From positions 90,096,728 to 90,160,727 of the forward strand of contig OX377204.1 of assembly GCA_947396885.1 (NCBI GenBank): DNA of 64,000 nt. The letters are read 5' to 3'. Source of the stretch: Heligmosomoides polygyrus polygyrus (Eukaryota > Nematoda > Chromadorea > Rhabditida > Heligmosomidae). The position numbers were made by a program, and so were the translations under genes. This document shows positions 1-10,854 of the stretch, in pieces. The notes under the pieces are model-generated. The model did no database searches. It was not told the origin of the DNA and saw only the letters and a list, made by a program, of their open reading frames with translations. Numbering within the stretch: position 1 is the first letter of the stretch; the number at the start of each line of letters is the position of its first letter.

Positions 1-1195
1 ATAAAAAGGCTAAGAATGCACCAAATTTGAACCACTTTTAAACCTTGTTTGCCCGTGGCTTGTAGATTATGGTGGAGTGGTATTATTCATAAGGGACCAC
101 TCCTGGATTGATAAGAACCTTCAGATCGTGTGGGTTGCTTTGCAGCTCACGTCGCAGCCCCTCTTACGGAGTTTTACTTCTTATTCGTTCCAAAGAAGAT
201 ATTGAACAATAGTTTTTCCACGCTTTATAGAACAAGACATTTTCTTTAAGACGGTTAATAAACAAAGATTGAAAATCTAGAGATTTAGGAATTTCACAGC
301 TAGTCTTTCGCAGGTGCAATATTTTGCAGATACACTGAGAACCGCTAGCACGTCCTTTTCCTTTGCTGTTACAGGAATCGCTTTACCAGAATGTGCATTT
401 TGCCCTTAAACAGCGCGACTGAGTCTCTAATATATGGTGTTAGGTTTTTGTTCCTATCAAACGAACATTTTTATTGATTTTCACTATTTTTACACAAAAA
501 CCTATGGAGTGCGGGGAGACATTTTGGAAATTCGTGTATGACAAAATCCTGCCATGCGTAGCCGTTGTTTTTATATCATCAGATTCCCGCAAAGGTAGCA
601 TTAAACGCACTATTATTTTGACCTTTCTGGGATCGCTCAACTTTGAGAAATTTTTCATCAAATGAGGCAGAGGCTGAATAACATTACGAACGACGCCCTC
701 CAACTGCGCTTACAAATTTTTCCTTCTACTCTCTTCTAGCTGAGTCTTAATCTCACTTGCGGACTTGTAGAGCTTTCCTTGTAGTTTCCTAGAAACTACA
801 TATTGCTTAGTAATAGGTTACGCACACGGCTGAATATTGAATTTGTTCCAGCTGGTTGCTGCATCCTGTATGATCAGAAAATTAATAGCGTTCTTCTACT
901 GTAGTTCAGATCCGTTCATCCAATCTTCACTCTTGAGAAGCCTTTGCACTGCCCTACACAATACCATCATACTGCATGTTCATCAACCAATCTTCCGAAA
1001 TTTAGTCACATCGGAACGGAAGCGCCCCACCACGGGCCAGAGAAGAATTTTCGGTAGTTTTACGTGAGAGCGCATTGCTTTGTAATAAGAGCAGCTACAA
1101 CCATGATACTTTCCAGAAGTATAGCACTAAGTATATGCTACATAACTGTTGGTATGCGGTTTTTTTTGCAATTGGAAAAGACAACCAATAGGGTC
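1..1195. other. No recognised feature
   Basis: I see no protein family, RNA gene or complete repeat here. The open frames are short and low in complexity. A short stretch near 690-716 resembles the head of the SINE family described below, but it is too short to call. Confidence 0.4.
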
Positions 1196-1228
1196 TCCTA
1201 ATTTTGTTGCAGGACTTATGGGCCACCC
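1196..1228 (-). repeat. Possible Tc1/mariner terminal repeat remnant
   Basis: On the minus strand this reads TACAGGGTGGCCCATAAGTC, a typical Tc1/mariner-type terminus with TA at the end. It abuts the SINE at 1229 exactly where that SINE loses its tail region, so an element may have inserted into the SINE and then largely decayed. No partner end was found. Confidence 0.3.
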
Positions 1229-1456
1229 TGTATGGGATGTCGTGGAGGTGATTTGAATGCGTATGTGGCCATACAATGACTTGCGGTGGCCAGCCCATGA
1301 ATAAATAAGTGCTTCATACTTTCGAGACAAGTCTGGCACCAGTTCACCAGGCCGGAGGGATAGAAGTCTTGGTTGGCCTGAGCGGGAGATCTGAGCCAAG
1401 AACCTGGAATAGAGTGCACGCGACAGCCTGCGGCCTCCTCCAACTGCGCTACCAAT
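1229..1456 (-). repeat. tRNA-derived SINE copy, tail missing
   Basis: It matches the SINE family defined at 55132..55417, in reverse orientation: GGGATGTCGTGG, CTTGCGGTGGCCAGCC, GACAAGTCTGGCACC, and an A-box complement near 1440-1455. The 3' tail half (GCGCCACGCATTC and the repeat tail) is absent. Confidence 0.8.
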
Positions 1457-2280
1457 GTGCGGTATCAGACGGCAAAGTGTCCAGTAGTGAAAATGAGTAG
1501 TAGTTCCTGGTTCATTTGCAGATTTAAGGTCGCATGTTTCATAGGTTCTGTTCATAGTTCGCGACGCCGGTGACGACAGCGACACTTGGAATTGTCATCA
1601 ATTTAGAGCGTAGTTCATCATAGTTTGGTTTGGAAAAAATCTCTCCCACAGTGGAGTCTGTGCCGTCTTTGATGGTCATTTTGGGTCACAAAATATAGAT
1701 TGAATGACCTACAACAGTAGCACCACATTCCAAAAGAAAAGGACGCTTTTTGTACGAACAGCGTTGTATTCAAAGACAGGATTCTGCAGATAAATGGTTC
1801 AAAAACGAAATAGAATTGTTAGTGGCTAGGATGGCTCTTCGGTTATTGTCGTGCCACTGACCGGCCTAAATTTTTTGAGAGGACTCTGGCGGCTTGCCTT
1901 ATCCAGACATAACTGCTGTGGCAAAGAGATGTGCGAATCCACAAGGATCTCACCTTCTATGCCGGCCGCTAACAGCCTGTTCGTCCATTGCTCCCGGTAT
2001 TCCCAGTGTGTTTCTCGTTCGATTCGTTCCAGCGGGTATTCTAGTCTAAAAATAGATCAAAATAAAAGAAAAATCATGGCAAAGCTAGAAAAGTAGGTCA
2101 GAATGGGTTTAAATGATAAAGGAGAGAAAGCGGGTTAATCAAGCCTTTCGTGCTATGCGTCACGCATTCTACTTTTAAGGGATATCGAAGAGGCAGTATG
2201 ATTCTGTATTTGGACTATAGAGTTGCGATAGAGTTCTGCCCATAGAGTTCAGGCCCTACGACATAAGCTAAAATCCTTGC
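1457..2280. other. No gene seen; short SINE-like remnant
   Basis: No coding family is recognised. Around 2152-2215 a diverged piece of the SINE 3' half (TGCGTCACGCATTCTACTTT) is visible in reverse orientation. Confidence 0.4.
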
Positions 2281-2690
2281 TTATAGAAGATAGAAGCTGT
2301 TAGAAGGATGTTTCATTGCGATCAAGACTCTTGCGCCAGGTGGGACTTGAACCTTCTGCATTCCGGGCAGCGATGCTACGCCTTACACCACCAGCGCTGT
2401 CTGTTTGAACGAACGGTACATCCACGATATCTTCCTGGAAGCAATCACCTATCAGCACTCACCTGCATATCAGGATGAGCCGGCCGCTGATACCAGCATA
2501 GAACCGGTTAAGCTGAAGGCCTTCGTAGAAATGATGTTTTTTAATCGTGGATGTGCCGTTCGGTCAAAAAGCGCTGGTGGTGTAAGGCGTAGCATCGCTG
2601 CCCGGAAAGCAGAATGTTCGAGTCCCGTCTGGCGCAAGAATTTTGATCACAATGAAACATCCTTCTAACAGCTTTTGTCTTCTATAAAGC
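2281..2690. mobile_element. Foldback element with tRNA-like arms, copy 1
   Basis: This is a ~410 bp inverted-repeat element. The left arm (2281-2450) and right arm (2520-2690) are near-complements of each other, ending TTATAGAAGA and TCTTCTATAA. Each arm carries a tRNA-like segment: the right arm at 2568-2637 has a GTTCGAGTCCC B-box-like core flanked by GCGC/GGCGC ends, and the left arm has its complement. A unique spacer with GATGAGCCGGCCGCTGAT lies between the arms. No clear target duplication was found. Two more copies are at 29955..30292 and 37100..38335. It has no protein, so any mobility would depend on other elements. Confidence 0.65.
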
Positions 2691-3754
2691 CGCTCTAGGC
2701 TTAGGCAAAAATGAAAAAAAATCCCTTGCCTACGTTTGATTCCGACTATTACAGGGTCTAAAGAAGGTGAAACTCGTCGAAACCTAAGCCCAATAAAAAG
2801 TGGACAACAGCCTTGGCCAACGGCTATATCAATAACACACAGTTTAACCCGTGTTTATATTTTAAAGTTTCTTAATTATTTATTTAGTAATTTATTAAAT
2901 AAATACTCGATAAATACTCTGTAGAAGTGAAGTGCATGGAGCAACCCTCCTGAAGTTACCCTGTCTGCTTAGTTCACTATTTCCATTGCTCACCTCACGA
3001 ATACAATAGCTCCTATTAGTAGGTAGACCAACATCACCAAACCACCGATGTACAACCGTCCATTCGTGTCTCGCATCCGTCCTTCCATTTCCGACACCAC
3101 CTAAGGCAAACAGTTGCTTGAAACGGCAACCAGAATTTCCTCAGCGCTTCAAGAAGAACCTACCTTGTTGTGTAGCGAAAATATTTCCAGTCCCATGACG
3201 TTTCGGATAAATGTTGAACTGAAAACGATTCATAAGGTGACAGAACATATCAAAGCAAAAGCAAATTTCGCGAATATTCCGAAGAACTTAGAAGAAAGAA
3301 TGTGGGAGCAAATTCGAAGTGACTTAAACCATTCTTTCAAAAAAAGCTTACTCTATTAGATGGTTTTTCACTAGCAGCTCTAAAGACAATAGGAATGTCA
3401 AGTTCTGTGAAATTGGAGTAAAAATTGAAAGCAGGCATCAGAAAACAGAAAATAGACAATGTCCACTATCCTACCCTTTCCAAATACAATTCTAGGGTAC
3501 AATTTTTCAAGAATTGTACGTTTCGCTTTCGGACGTTTGTACTTTCGAAAACGGCCTTCATCTCATGCTTAAATAACAGAGAGGTGAGATATAACTGGAG
3601 ACAACAATAATAACGGGGGATGAGGGAAGAGCCGTGAATTCCACAAGGCGGTCGGATGACTCGGTTTTGGTGCGACAGAAGGCAAGGACGGTGTTCATCA
3701 AAGGCTTTAGGAATGCGCCAGGCATTCTACTCCTAAAGGAGTGTGGGCGCAGTT
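2691..3754. other. No recognised feature
   Basis: Short open frames (for example an 81-codon one at 3114..3359) match nothing I know. A small SINE-like scrap (GCGCCAGGCATTCTACTCC) lies near 3716-3735. Confidence 0.35.
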
Positions 3755-4225
3755 TGTACGCGTACATTTGCTATACCTGGGCCATACGGAAGCAGGACGA
3801 ACACGCGATCAGCGTCGAGCAGCGAATCGAGAGCACGATGATCGGAGTGACACGACTCACGCAACTGAGAGAAGGCCTCCGCAGTTCCGAGCTTCGTCGA
3901 CGTTCGAAGATCAGACACGCTGTCGCATGGGCCAAGTCGTCGAACATTGGGTGGGTCGGCCACGTAATGCGCTTCGCAGAGAACCGCTGGACGAGAATGG
4001 TCACCGACTGGATTCCACGGGACGTCAAGAAAACACCAAGGCAATCGTCAGACTTTTTCGTGAAAGCCCTGAACGAACGATATGACGCTCTTCGTGTCCT
4101 TCGAGCAAGGAGGATCCACGATCCACTGGAACACTCTGGCACGCGACAGGAACGAATGGAGGCGCTGCTGGCGCCCGCTCCAACAACTCTATGTTCAACG
4201 GAACGACAGGTGATACAGGTGATTT
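3755..4225 (+). pseudogene. RTE-type LINE, 3' end of reverse transcriptase ORF (5'-truncated)
   Basis: The frame reads through motifs typical of the C-terminal region downstream of RT in RTE elements: [56 protein letters not shown] and FFVKALNERYDALRVLRARR. All RT catalytic motifs are missing, as expected for 5' truncation during target-primed reverse transcription. The same family recurs at 8790, 21285 and 40165. It ends near GTGATACAGGTGATTTTT. It is not a host gene; the open frame of about 205 codons starts in unrelated upstream sequence. Confidence 0.8.
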
Positions 4226-4651
4226 TTGGGTTATATAATAAGTTGTGGTGAAGAGGCTTTGCGTGTTTGAAGTTACTGTTTCACAAGCCATACAAGTCCA
4301 GCATCGTTTCATCGTCTTCGGAAGAAAAGAAGGCGTTTTTGGGACTGGAACTGGGACTCGAACCAAGAACATTGGCAGTACTGCACAGCACGGTGGCCAC
4401 TCCTCCCAGTTGCACTCTGTATCACGTGCTCAAATATTTCATACCTTCACACATCACTTGTGCTCAATGAATTTTAAACTGATGTTGCTAACGTGGATGC
4501 TTTTTTCAAACAGGAATGATTACAAAAAAAAAAATGAAAATGAAAATGAAGTTGGCGATTTGAATTGAACAACCTCTTAAAAAAACAAATGACCCTAGTC
4601 ATTCAGAAACGATCGCAATTTTACTAGTCAATTCGATGATATCTTGTCCAT

Positions 4652-4910
4652 GCGCTCGTGATAGCGCAGTCGAAGAAGGCGTGGCGTGCCCTCCGATTCA
4701 AGCTTCCTTACCGTAAACCCAGGTCAACCAAGCCTTCCATCTCTCTAGGTGGGTGAACTGGTACCATACTTGTCCAGAAAAGGCAAAACACTGATTGTTC
4801 ATCGGCTGGCCACCGCAACTCCTTGGGTAGCCCAAATGCGCATTCAAATTACCTCCACAACATCTCGAAGCGCAGCAGAATAAGCGGCACATTCCAAATA
4901 AGGATTTATC
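4652..4910 (+). repeat. tRNA-derived SINE copy
   Basis: The head ATAGCGCAGTCGAAGAAGGC is an A-box match. It is followed by CCAACCAAGCCTTCCATC-type sequence, the CATCGGCTGGCCACCGCAA block and a diverged 3' half. It is older than the consensus-like copies. Confidence 0.8.
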
Positions 4911-5206
4911 AGCATATTCTTCATCGCTTAGTGCACCAAAATTTGCTAACTAGTAAACATGTGGCATCTGACATGCAAAATGGGAGGGCTGAGTAAGATT
5001 TTAAGCAGTGGTTGTACCTAAAATTTGGGATCGATCCTAGTCAGGAGGGGGCAAGCGTAGCGTCATTGGCGTTCGCCATCACGTACTACACAACCATATC
5101 CCCTGAATTTTAATAAAAGCCCTCGCAGAATGGGACAGTAGCTGAGGCCGTCGAGGAAACTGAAGTAAGGGACTGGAGACGCAAATGACTATATGCCCTC
5201 CGATTA

Positions 5207-5490
5207 GGATAAAGGATAAAAGGATCAAAAACAGCGTTATTCAATCCCTTTTGAAAATGTGCCGCGCGTTCTACTTCTACAGGATGTGGTGGAGGTGATT
5301 TGAATGCGTATTGGGCCTTACAATAACTTGCGATGGCCAGCAGATGGACAAGTCAGCGCTTTATCCTTCGCAAACGGGTCTGTTACCAGTTCACCGAACC
5401 CCGAAGGGATCGAAACCTTGGTTAACCTGGGCGGGTTATCCGAACCAGGAACCTGGTAACAGACGGCACCTCCTTTGAGTGCGCTACACT
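5207..5490 (-). repeat. tRNA-derived SINE copy, near full length
   Basis: This is the reverse-orientation family member. The tail complement GGATAAAGGATAAAAGGAT lies on the left, then GCGTTATTCAATCCC, GGATGTGGTGGAGGTG, and the head complement at 5470-5490. Confidence 0.85.
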
Positions 5491-6586
5491 CGTCCTCGAT
5501 AAGGATAGAATCAAAATTTTTGTTACTGCTTCTAAAAAGAGAGTGCATATTAACGTAACCTTCCAATTTTTTTCAGTAACGGCCTTAGAATAGAAATTAA
5601 ATAACCAACTAATAGATAGATTAAACAAGAGTGATGAAAAATAACTGCTAAAGTTTTTATTAGTATAAAAATAAAAATAATAGTAATAATATAATAGTTC
5701 ACTGGCAGAGGGGTAGAGACCGGATTTCGCCTGCTAACTTTTTTTCACAAAAATATCCCTTATTTTCATCGTTTTAAAAATTTTCACGCAAAATCAGCAC
5801 AGACGAACAAATTCAAAGTAATGGAATAATCCTGTTGAACATCTACTTGCTGCATAGGAAATAAGCAGTCGGTCGGTTCCCTGAGGAGACCAGGTGGGCA
5901 GCCAGCTTGTTGTTTAGCCACATAGGAGTATTGAATAACGAAGTGTGTTGGGGCACTAACAAGCTGTTCCGTGGTGGCTCTCGGAAAGAACGAAATTCCC
6001 CCGCAAAGCGGCGGCAAAAACGGTGAGAATATGGGCGATGACATCATGATACGTCCAACGAACGCTGAACGATTGGCGGATAAGGTAGGTAGCGGACAGA
6101 AGAAAGGAACTGAAGTAAAACGCTCGGTGAAAAATTCTTCTGAAAGGTTTCCAGAACAGCAGCAGCTTGATCTTTTGGTTGGTGTGAAATGATAGTCAGA
6201 GAAACCAGTTTAAAGAAAATAGGAAAAGGTATTTAAATTAAGGCATTTCTTGAATTTTCCAGCATACGCCATGCATTCTACATGGTCGGATAATCGATAG
6301 TGACTTAAGGCGTTGCTGAGCCAGAAAAACATCGCCCGTAAGAAAATCAAGTTCCTTAGCTGCTCCAAGAAGTCTGAGGTGCTCTTTACTAATCAGATAA
6401 GTTCCAGTAGATAGAAGGCCTTGCTAGGCCAGCTCGGAATCGATTTATATCCTTTTTACATCAAATTGAAGACATCAAATCAAATTTTCAAAAATATTCA
6501 AAAAACACATTCAATTTTTATTTCACTTGCGCTAGCCTTCTTACATATTTGATTGTTTTGTGTCGCACTCCTTGTAGCGTATAAAA

Positions 6587-6617
<31 letters not shown>

Positions 6618-7120
6618 AATTATACGCTTTTCAAATTAAATCGTACAATGTTGAAATCAAAATAAGCATTATATAAATTTAACTTTTTGAGGTTTTTAAA
6701 AGTTTCATCCCCCAATAAGTAAACACAATGTTTGAAATTTTATGAAATTTTTATTTTCAAGCAAAATTAACGAAGTAAATATTTTTAGTTCATAGGAAGG
6801 CAACAATTATTTAGTATATTAAAAACAGAGCTCGCCACACACTCGACTGGAAGGTAGCGATTCTCATTTTTTTGGTACAAAAAATCTGCTTGAGTTGAGT
6901 AAGGCAAATGTAAACGGTTCAGCAAGAACAGCTATGAACATACTCGAATCTTCCCACAGCTGTTTCCAGTAAGCAGCATTTATACTATCAATCGAATAAA
7001 AATCGCGACGATCTAGTCGACAGCATAGCGCAACCTCTTTTTTTATTACGCTGAATGATTGTTGCTTTCAGGTCTCTTTAAAGCATTATTGCAACTCATT
7101 ATTTTGCTATAAAAATAAAT
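5491..7120. other. AT-rich stretch without a gene
   Basis: I see no recognisable coding sequence. The open frames at 5784-6192 on both strands match no family I know. A short SINE scrap (TACGCCATGCATTCTACATG) lies near 6263-6282. The AT-rich flank contains the tetranucleotide run listed separately. Confidence 0.4.
6581..6619. repeat. (AAAT)n microsatellite
   Basis: About nine AAAT units. Nematode LINEs often end in such tails, and the upstream bases could be a decayed LINE 3' end, but no coding remnant supports that. Confidence 0.85.
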
Positions 7121-7188
7121 AGTTGAAATTTAGTAAATATTAAATAACAACACCAGGTCGCCCACCAAAGAGTTGGTGTTCTTATTTA

Positions 7189-8469
7189 TTAGGTTGTAAC
7201 GAAATAAATGGCATTGAACCACTGTAAATTTAAACAGTTAATATCTCGGCTTGTAGGCAAGTTTATTAATCGAAATAAAAACCTTCTGATTCTACACATC
7301 TTTGCCAACGTGACACAAGCTTTTTTATCCCAGAAGCATAAAAATCAGAAGTTCTGGAATTGACGCAATCTTCGAAGGCACTTTCGGCATCCTGTTGGTT
7401 TTTGAATATTTTCCTACCAAGAAATCGCCAAGATGCTTGAAGAAGTGGTAGTCTGTTGGGGAGAGGTCGGGAGAAAACGGAGGATGTGGTAGAGTTTCAA
7501 TGCTCAGCTCATCCAATTTCTGCAACGTCATTCGTGCTACATGGGGGCGAGCATTGTCGTGCAGAAGGAGAACTCGCCTTCGGTTTACCAAGGCCGGCCG
7601 GATATCCTTCAACTTTTTCATAATTTCTTCAATTTCATGCACTACTTCTCTGCCGTGATGGATTCACCGGGAGGGAGGAAGCTGTGGTGAATAATTCCCA
7701 GCGAACACCACCATACTGTCACCATTACTTTCTTTTGGTGCAATTCCGGCTTCGCAAAAACCTTGGGGCTCTCATCGCTGTCCACCCACTGTGCCGATCG
7801 TCACTTGTTGTCGTACATTATCCATTTCTCGTCACAGGTTACGATGCGATCAAGGAATGGGTCCGTTTCGTTCCGTGGAAGCAGTGCGGACGAGATCTCA
7901 TATCGTCGGTTTCTTTGCTCCTCAGACAGCTCGTGAGGCACCCATCTTTCCAGCTTTTTGGTCTTTCCAATTTCCTTCAGATGCCGGGCAGCTGTGTTGT
8001 GACTGACGCCAAGAACCTTCGTCATCTCCCTGGTACCTTAGTGTGGATGCTCCTCTACCACATCTCTCAGCTTGTCCTCATCAACATCTCTATGCCTCTC
8101 ACGACCTTCATGTTCTTCCAAGCTCTCATCTCCATTCCGGAACTTCTGATACCAACGATACGCCGTCCGAATTGTGGAACACCCTTGACCGAATGCGGCG
8201 TTGATCTTCTCGTCCGCCTCCTTAGCTGTAGTGCCCAGCTTGAATTCATACAAGTAAATGCCTCGGATTACCCTTTTGTCCATCTGCAAAAAAGTCAATA
8301 AAACTCTAAAGTTTTCCCACTTTTGCATAGAAAATTTGGTACTCACCGGTAGAGCAAAGTTTGCTCTTCTAAACGATATGCCACGCGTTACGGTTTGTTC
8401 TTGATCGAACGCGTAAAGACGCGCCAAAAAATGGCGCGAGCCAGTGCCATTTAATTCGTTACAGCCTAA
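7189..8469 (-). mobile_element. Mariner element, copy 1 (bandit-like), defective
   Basis: The element has ~30 bp terminal inverted repeats. The left end starts TTAGGTTGTAACGAAATAAA and the right end closes AATTCGTTACAGCCTAA. TA duplications lie at 7187-7188 and 8470-8471. At 1281 bp it has normal mariner length. It is nearly identical along its length to copy 2 at 25390..26671, so both arrived from one recent lineage. The transposase it carries is frameshifted. Confidence 0.93.
7325..8427 (-). pseudogene. Mariner transposase, frameshifted
   Basis: The reading frame runs right to left in three blocks. The N-terminal block (8290-8038) carries the helix-turn-helix region with KLGTTAKEADEKINAAFG and stops after VVEEHPH. 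The middle block (8025-7801) has WVPHELSEEQRNRR and the first catalytic motif TCDEKW. The C-terminal block (7642-7325) has HDNARPHV and SPTDYHFFKHLGDFLVGK. The catalytic triad is the standard mariner D,D34D, with the third Asp codon at 7451-7453. Small indels break the frame, so this copy cannot make a full transposase, although its third catalytic residue is the normal one. Compare copy 2, which is open but has Glu at that position. Confidence 0.93.
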
Positions 8470-8504
8470 TATTATTTAGTAAATTTCAACTGTTTACTCG
8501 TTCG

Positions 8505-8779
8505 AATGGGTGTCGGAGGACGTGCTGTGCACCCGATACGACACCTGGTTCGGATTTCCCGCCCAGGGCAACCAAGCCTTCTATCTCACCGGGGTCGGTG
8601 AATTGATAGTCTGGGAAGGAGCCATCCAGCTGTCCATCAGCTGCCCAGCTCATGTCATTGTATAGGCCAAATGCGCATTCGGATCGCCTCCACGACATCC
8701 CGTAGAAGTAGAATGCGTGGCGCACCCCAAAAAGGATTGAATATCGATGTCGTTTATTCTTTATCCTTATCCTATTCGT
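8505..8779 (+). repeat. tRNA-derived SINE copy, A box degraded
   Basis: It starts within GGGTGTCGGAGGACG, where the A box is mostly lost. It keeps CTGGTTCGGATTTCCCGCCC (B-box region), the ATCGCCTCCACGACATCCCG block, and the tail TTATTCTTTATCCTTATCC. Confidence 0.85.
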
Positions 8780-8789
8780 TCATACTTTT

Positions 8790-8935
8790 CATGAAAACTC
8801 TGAACGACAGATATGACGCTCTTCGTGTCCCTCGAGCGAGGCGGATCCATTGGAGCACTCTGGCACGCGACAGGGACGCATGAAGACGCTGCTTGCGCCC
8901 GCGTGAGCAACTCTATGATCAACATGGTAGGTGTA
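8790..8935 (+). pseudogene. RTE LINE 3' end fragment
   Basis: The short frame reads [20 protein letters not shown] then LARDRDA, the same C-terminal RTE segment as at 3755..4225. It is heavily 5'-truncated and directly follows the SINE tail. Confidence 0.8.
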
Positions 8936-8984
8936 AAAGTAAAAAATGAAATTCGTACAAAATTTTAATAAGAGTTCACTTATT

Positions 8985-9190
8985 GGGGCAGGTGAATTAA
9001 TAAATTTCAAACAAAATTACATTAAATTTATATCGCACAAAAATTACTCTATTCTGACTCTGTAATTTAACTTGGAGGAAGCTCCCTTCGGTTTGGAAAA
9101 TGTTCATTTTGATTTCAAAATTGTCAAGCTTGATTAGAAGAGTGTCCACATCGACTTAAAAAGTGTTTAGGTTGATTTGAAGAGTGTGAA
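8985..9190. repeat. Dispersed AT-rich repeat with degenerate ~25 bp units
   Basis: It begins GGCAGGTGAATTAATAAATT and continues with loosely repeated units such as TTGATTTGAAGAGTGTG and ATTAGAAGAGTGTCCACAT. A second copy with the same start and the same unit type is at 24078..24430. There is no coding potential. It could be a decayed element or a diverged satellite. Confidence 0.5.
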
Positions 9191-9892
9191 AAATTTGAAA
9201 ATCGTATATATATGCATCAAGGCGAGGACGCTGCGCTCTCAGAAACTGTGAGGAAAGTCCTATTTCACACCAGGGAAAGGGGAAAACGACACGGCAAAAA
9301 ACAAAGAGCAAAAAGTTCAGAACCTTCCACACGTTCCACATCCTCGCCATCCCCAGACGATGACGGGAATCCCCGGAGGCCCGGGCATCAGTGCACGTAG
9401 GATCGTTTTTCCAGTAATATATGGCCTCCCAGCAAAGTAATGCAAAGAGTTGGTGGGTCATAAATAACGCCGAGGGGGAGATTTTCTGCCGACTGCCAAC
9501 ATGCCTGCTCCGGCCCCAATCACACCGCGGGACCGGATCCCAAATAGGGAATCGATCTCAGGATGCGGAAGCTTCCTATTATTCATGCACCTCTTACGGT
9601 GATGCAGCGGAAGGTGCTGAATCTTGGGACGAGGGTGGAAGGCTGTAGGATATAAATAGAACGAGAACTGCTGGCAGAAGAAAAACGACGAGGACACGCA
9701 AGCGATCTGGGGTACGCCACGCGTTCTGCTTCTGCGACTTATCGCAAAGGCATTCTTCGACATGGGTAAAACGTGGCTCGGCACGCTAAGATGTGAGTAC
9801 TCTTCCAAGAAGGATCTGATGATCTAATACAAATTCGCTGTTCACAAAAGAATGAATGCGTTCATTAGTAGGGAATCAAGATCGATGAATAA

Positions 9893-9955
<63 letters not shown>

Positions 9956-10261
9956 ATAGCGGAGATAAGCTAAGGAAGAGGACTGCATTTCGCTAATGCA
10001 CTTATAGTCCGGTGAGTTCGTTTCGCAGTGGGAAAACTGAATTTAGCAGCTAGTTACACTATTAAAAAAACCTTTTTTCCTCACGGAAAAACTCAGAAAC
10101 AGCCCAGAATTTTCTGTGAATATATCGATGTGCGCAATAACAACGACAGAAACAGAAGTCTAATACGCGCAGGACACGTCAGATGCAGCTGTAAGAGAGA
10201 AGTGCATAGACTAACCCAAAATAACGACTTCTACGAATCATTTCGAATAAGAGCCTGAAAT
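9191..10261. other. No recognised gene
   Basis: Open frames at 9212-9808 and 10028-10258 match nothing I recognise. The last one leads into the LINE remnant at 10262 and may be its upstream part. A SINE scrap (GTACGCCACGCGTTCTGCTT) lies at 9713-9732. Confidence 0.35.
9891..9958. repeat. (AAAT)n microsatellite
   Basis: About 17 uninterrupted AAAT units. Confidence 0.95.
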
Positions 10262-10735
10262 AGAAAAACAGCAAGAAGTTTCGCAATATATTGGTACACC
10301 AATATGGTCGCCTACTAAGATTGCGTACAAAGAAAAAATCGAAAAAGTGCAGAAAAAACTGACCAGCGCAGTTTTCTCAAGAAACGATTTGTATCATGTC
10401 AGCAGCAAAGAACGACTTGCAACGCTTGGTGAGAAGTCACTTAAGATGCGAAGAATTTTGTAGGATCAAAATCTCGTATTCAAGATTCTCTCTGGCTGTT
10501 TTGATATTGATAAAAGAGAAATATTCCATTTCTTAGATTCTGCTGAAAGAACAGGAGGTCATCCATTTAGCATACTCATAGGAAGAGTTCGCTCCTGACA
10601 ATTCCTTGGCTCTTTTCTAGTAAGACACACAAAAATATGGAATAGCTTACCTAGCGCAATACATAGTTTCTTCGTCATCCCCAGCTAATTTTAATCATAA
10701 ACTTGAAGCGCATCTCAAACAAAACGGTTTTTTCT
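10262..10735 (+). pseudogene. Jockey/CR1-type LINE RT C-terminal remnant
   Basis: The plus frame, broken by stops, reads IGTPIWSPTKIAYKEKIEKV then QKKLTSAVFSRND, and later LVFKILSGCFDIDKREIF and VRHTKIWNSLPSAIHSF. This order (the EKVQ..FTR region, a KI..G..D block, then WNSLP) is the usual C-terminal tail of jockey/CR1-like reverse transcriptases. The intact relative at 13686..14490 has the corresponding EKVQNSFTRKLF and MVHKILHGFCGLDKRDFF. Stop codons make it non-functional. Confidence 0.7.
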
Positions 10736-10854
10736 GACGTTTCTTTCTCTCAATTCCTGATAGCTATTCAATGTTCCATGTTCGGCTGTCATTGAATCTT
10801 GGCATGATATTGATCAGTATGAATACCCAAGTGATGTAGCTGACGAACCAAGAT

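Larger units (their letters stand above)
7121..8491. mobile_element. Small palindromic element split by a mariner
   Basis: The outer parts, 7121-7188 and 8470-8491, form an imperfect palindrome once the mariner is removed. AGTTGAAATTTAGTAAATAT on the left matches the complement of AGTAAATTTCAACT on the right, and an inner AACACCA / TGGTGTT stem lies at 7149-7180. This suggests a ~90 bp MITE-like hairpin with the mariner inserted at a TA in its right arm. Confidence 0.5.

Noticed and set aside
1127..1585. 152-codon minus-strand open frame
   Set aside because: Its core is translated SINE sequence.
4345..4420. tRNA-like segment on the minus strand (GGTTCGAGTCCC core)
   Set aside because: A B-box-like string is present, but I could not fold a convincing acceptor or anticodon arm and found no second copy.
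9891..9958. CRISPR-like or satellite array
   Set aside because: A simple tetranucleotide microsatellite with no spacers.
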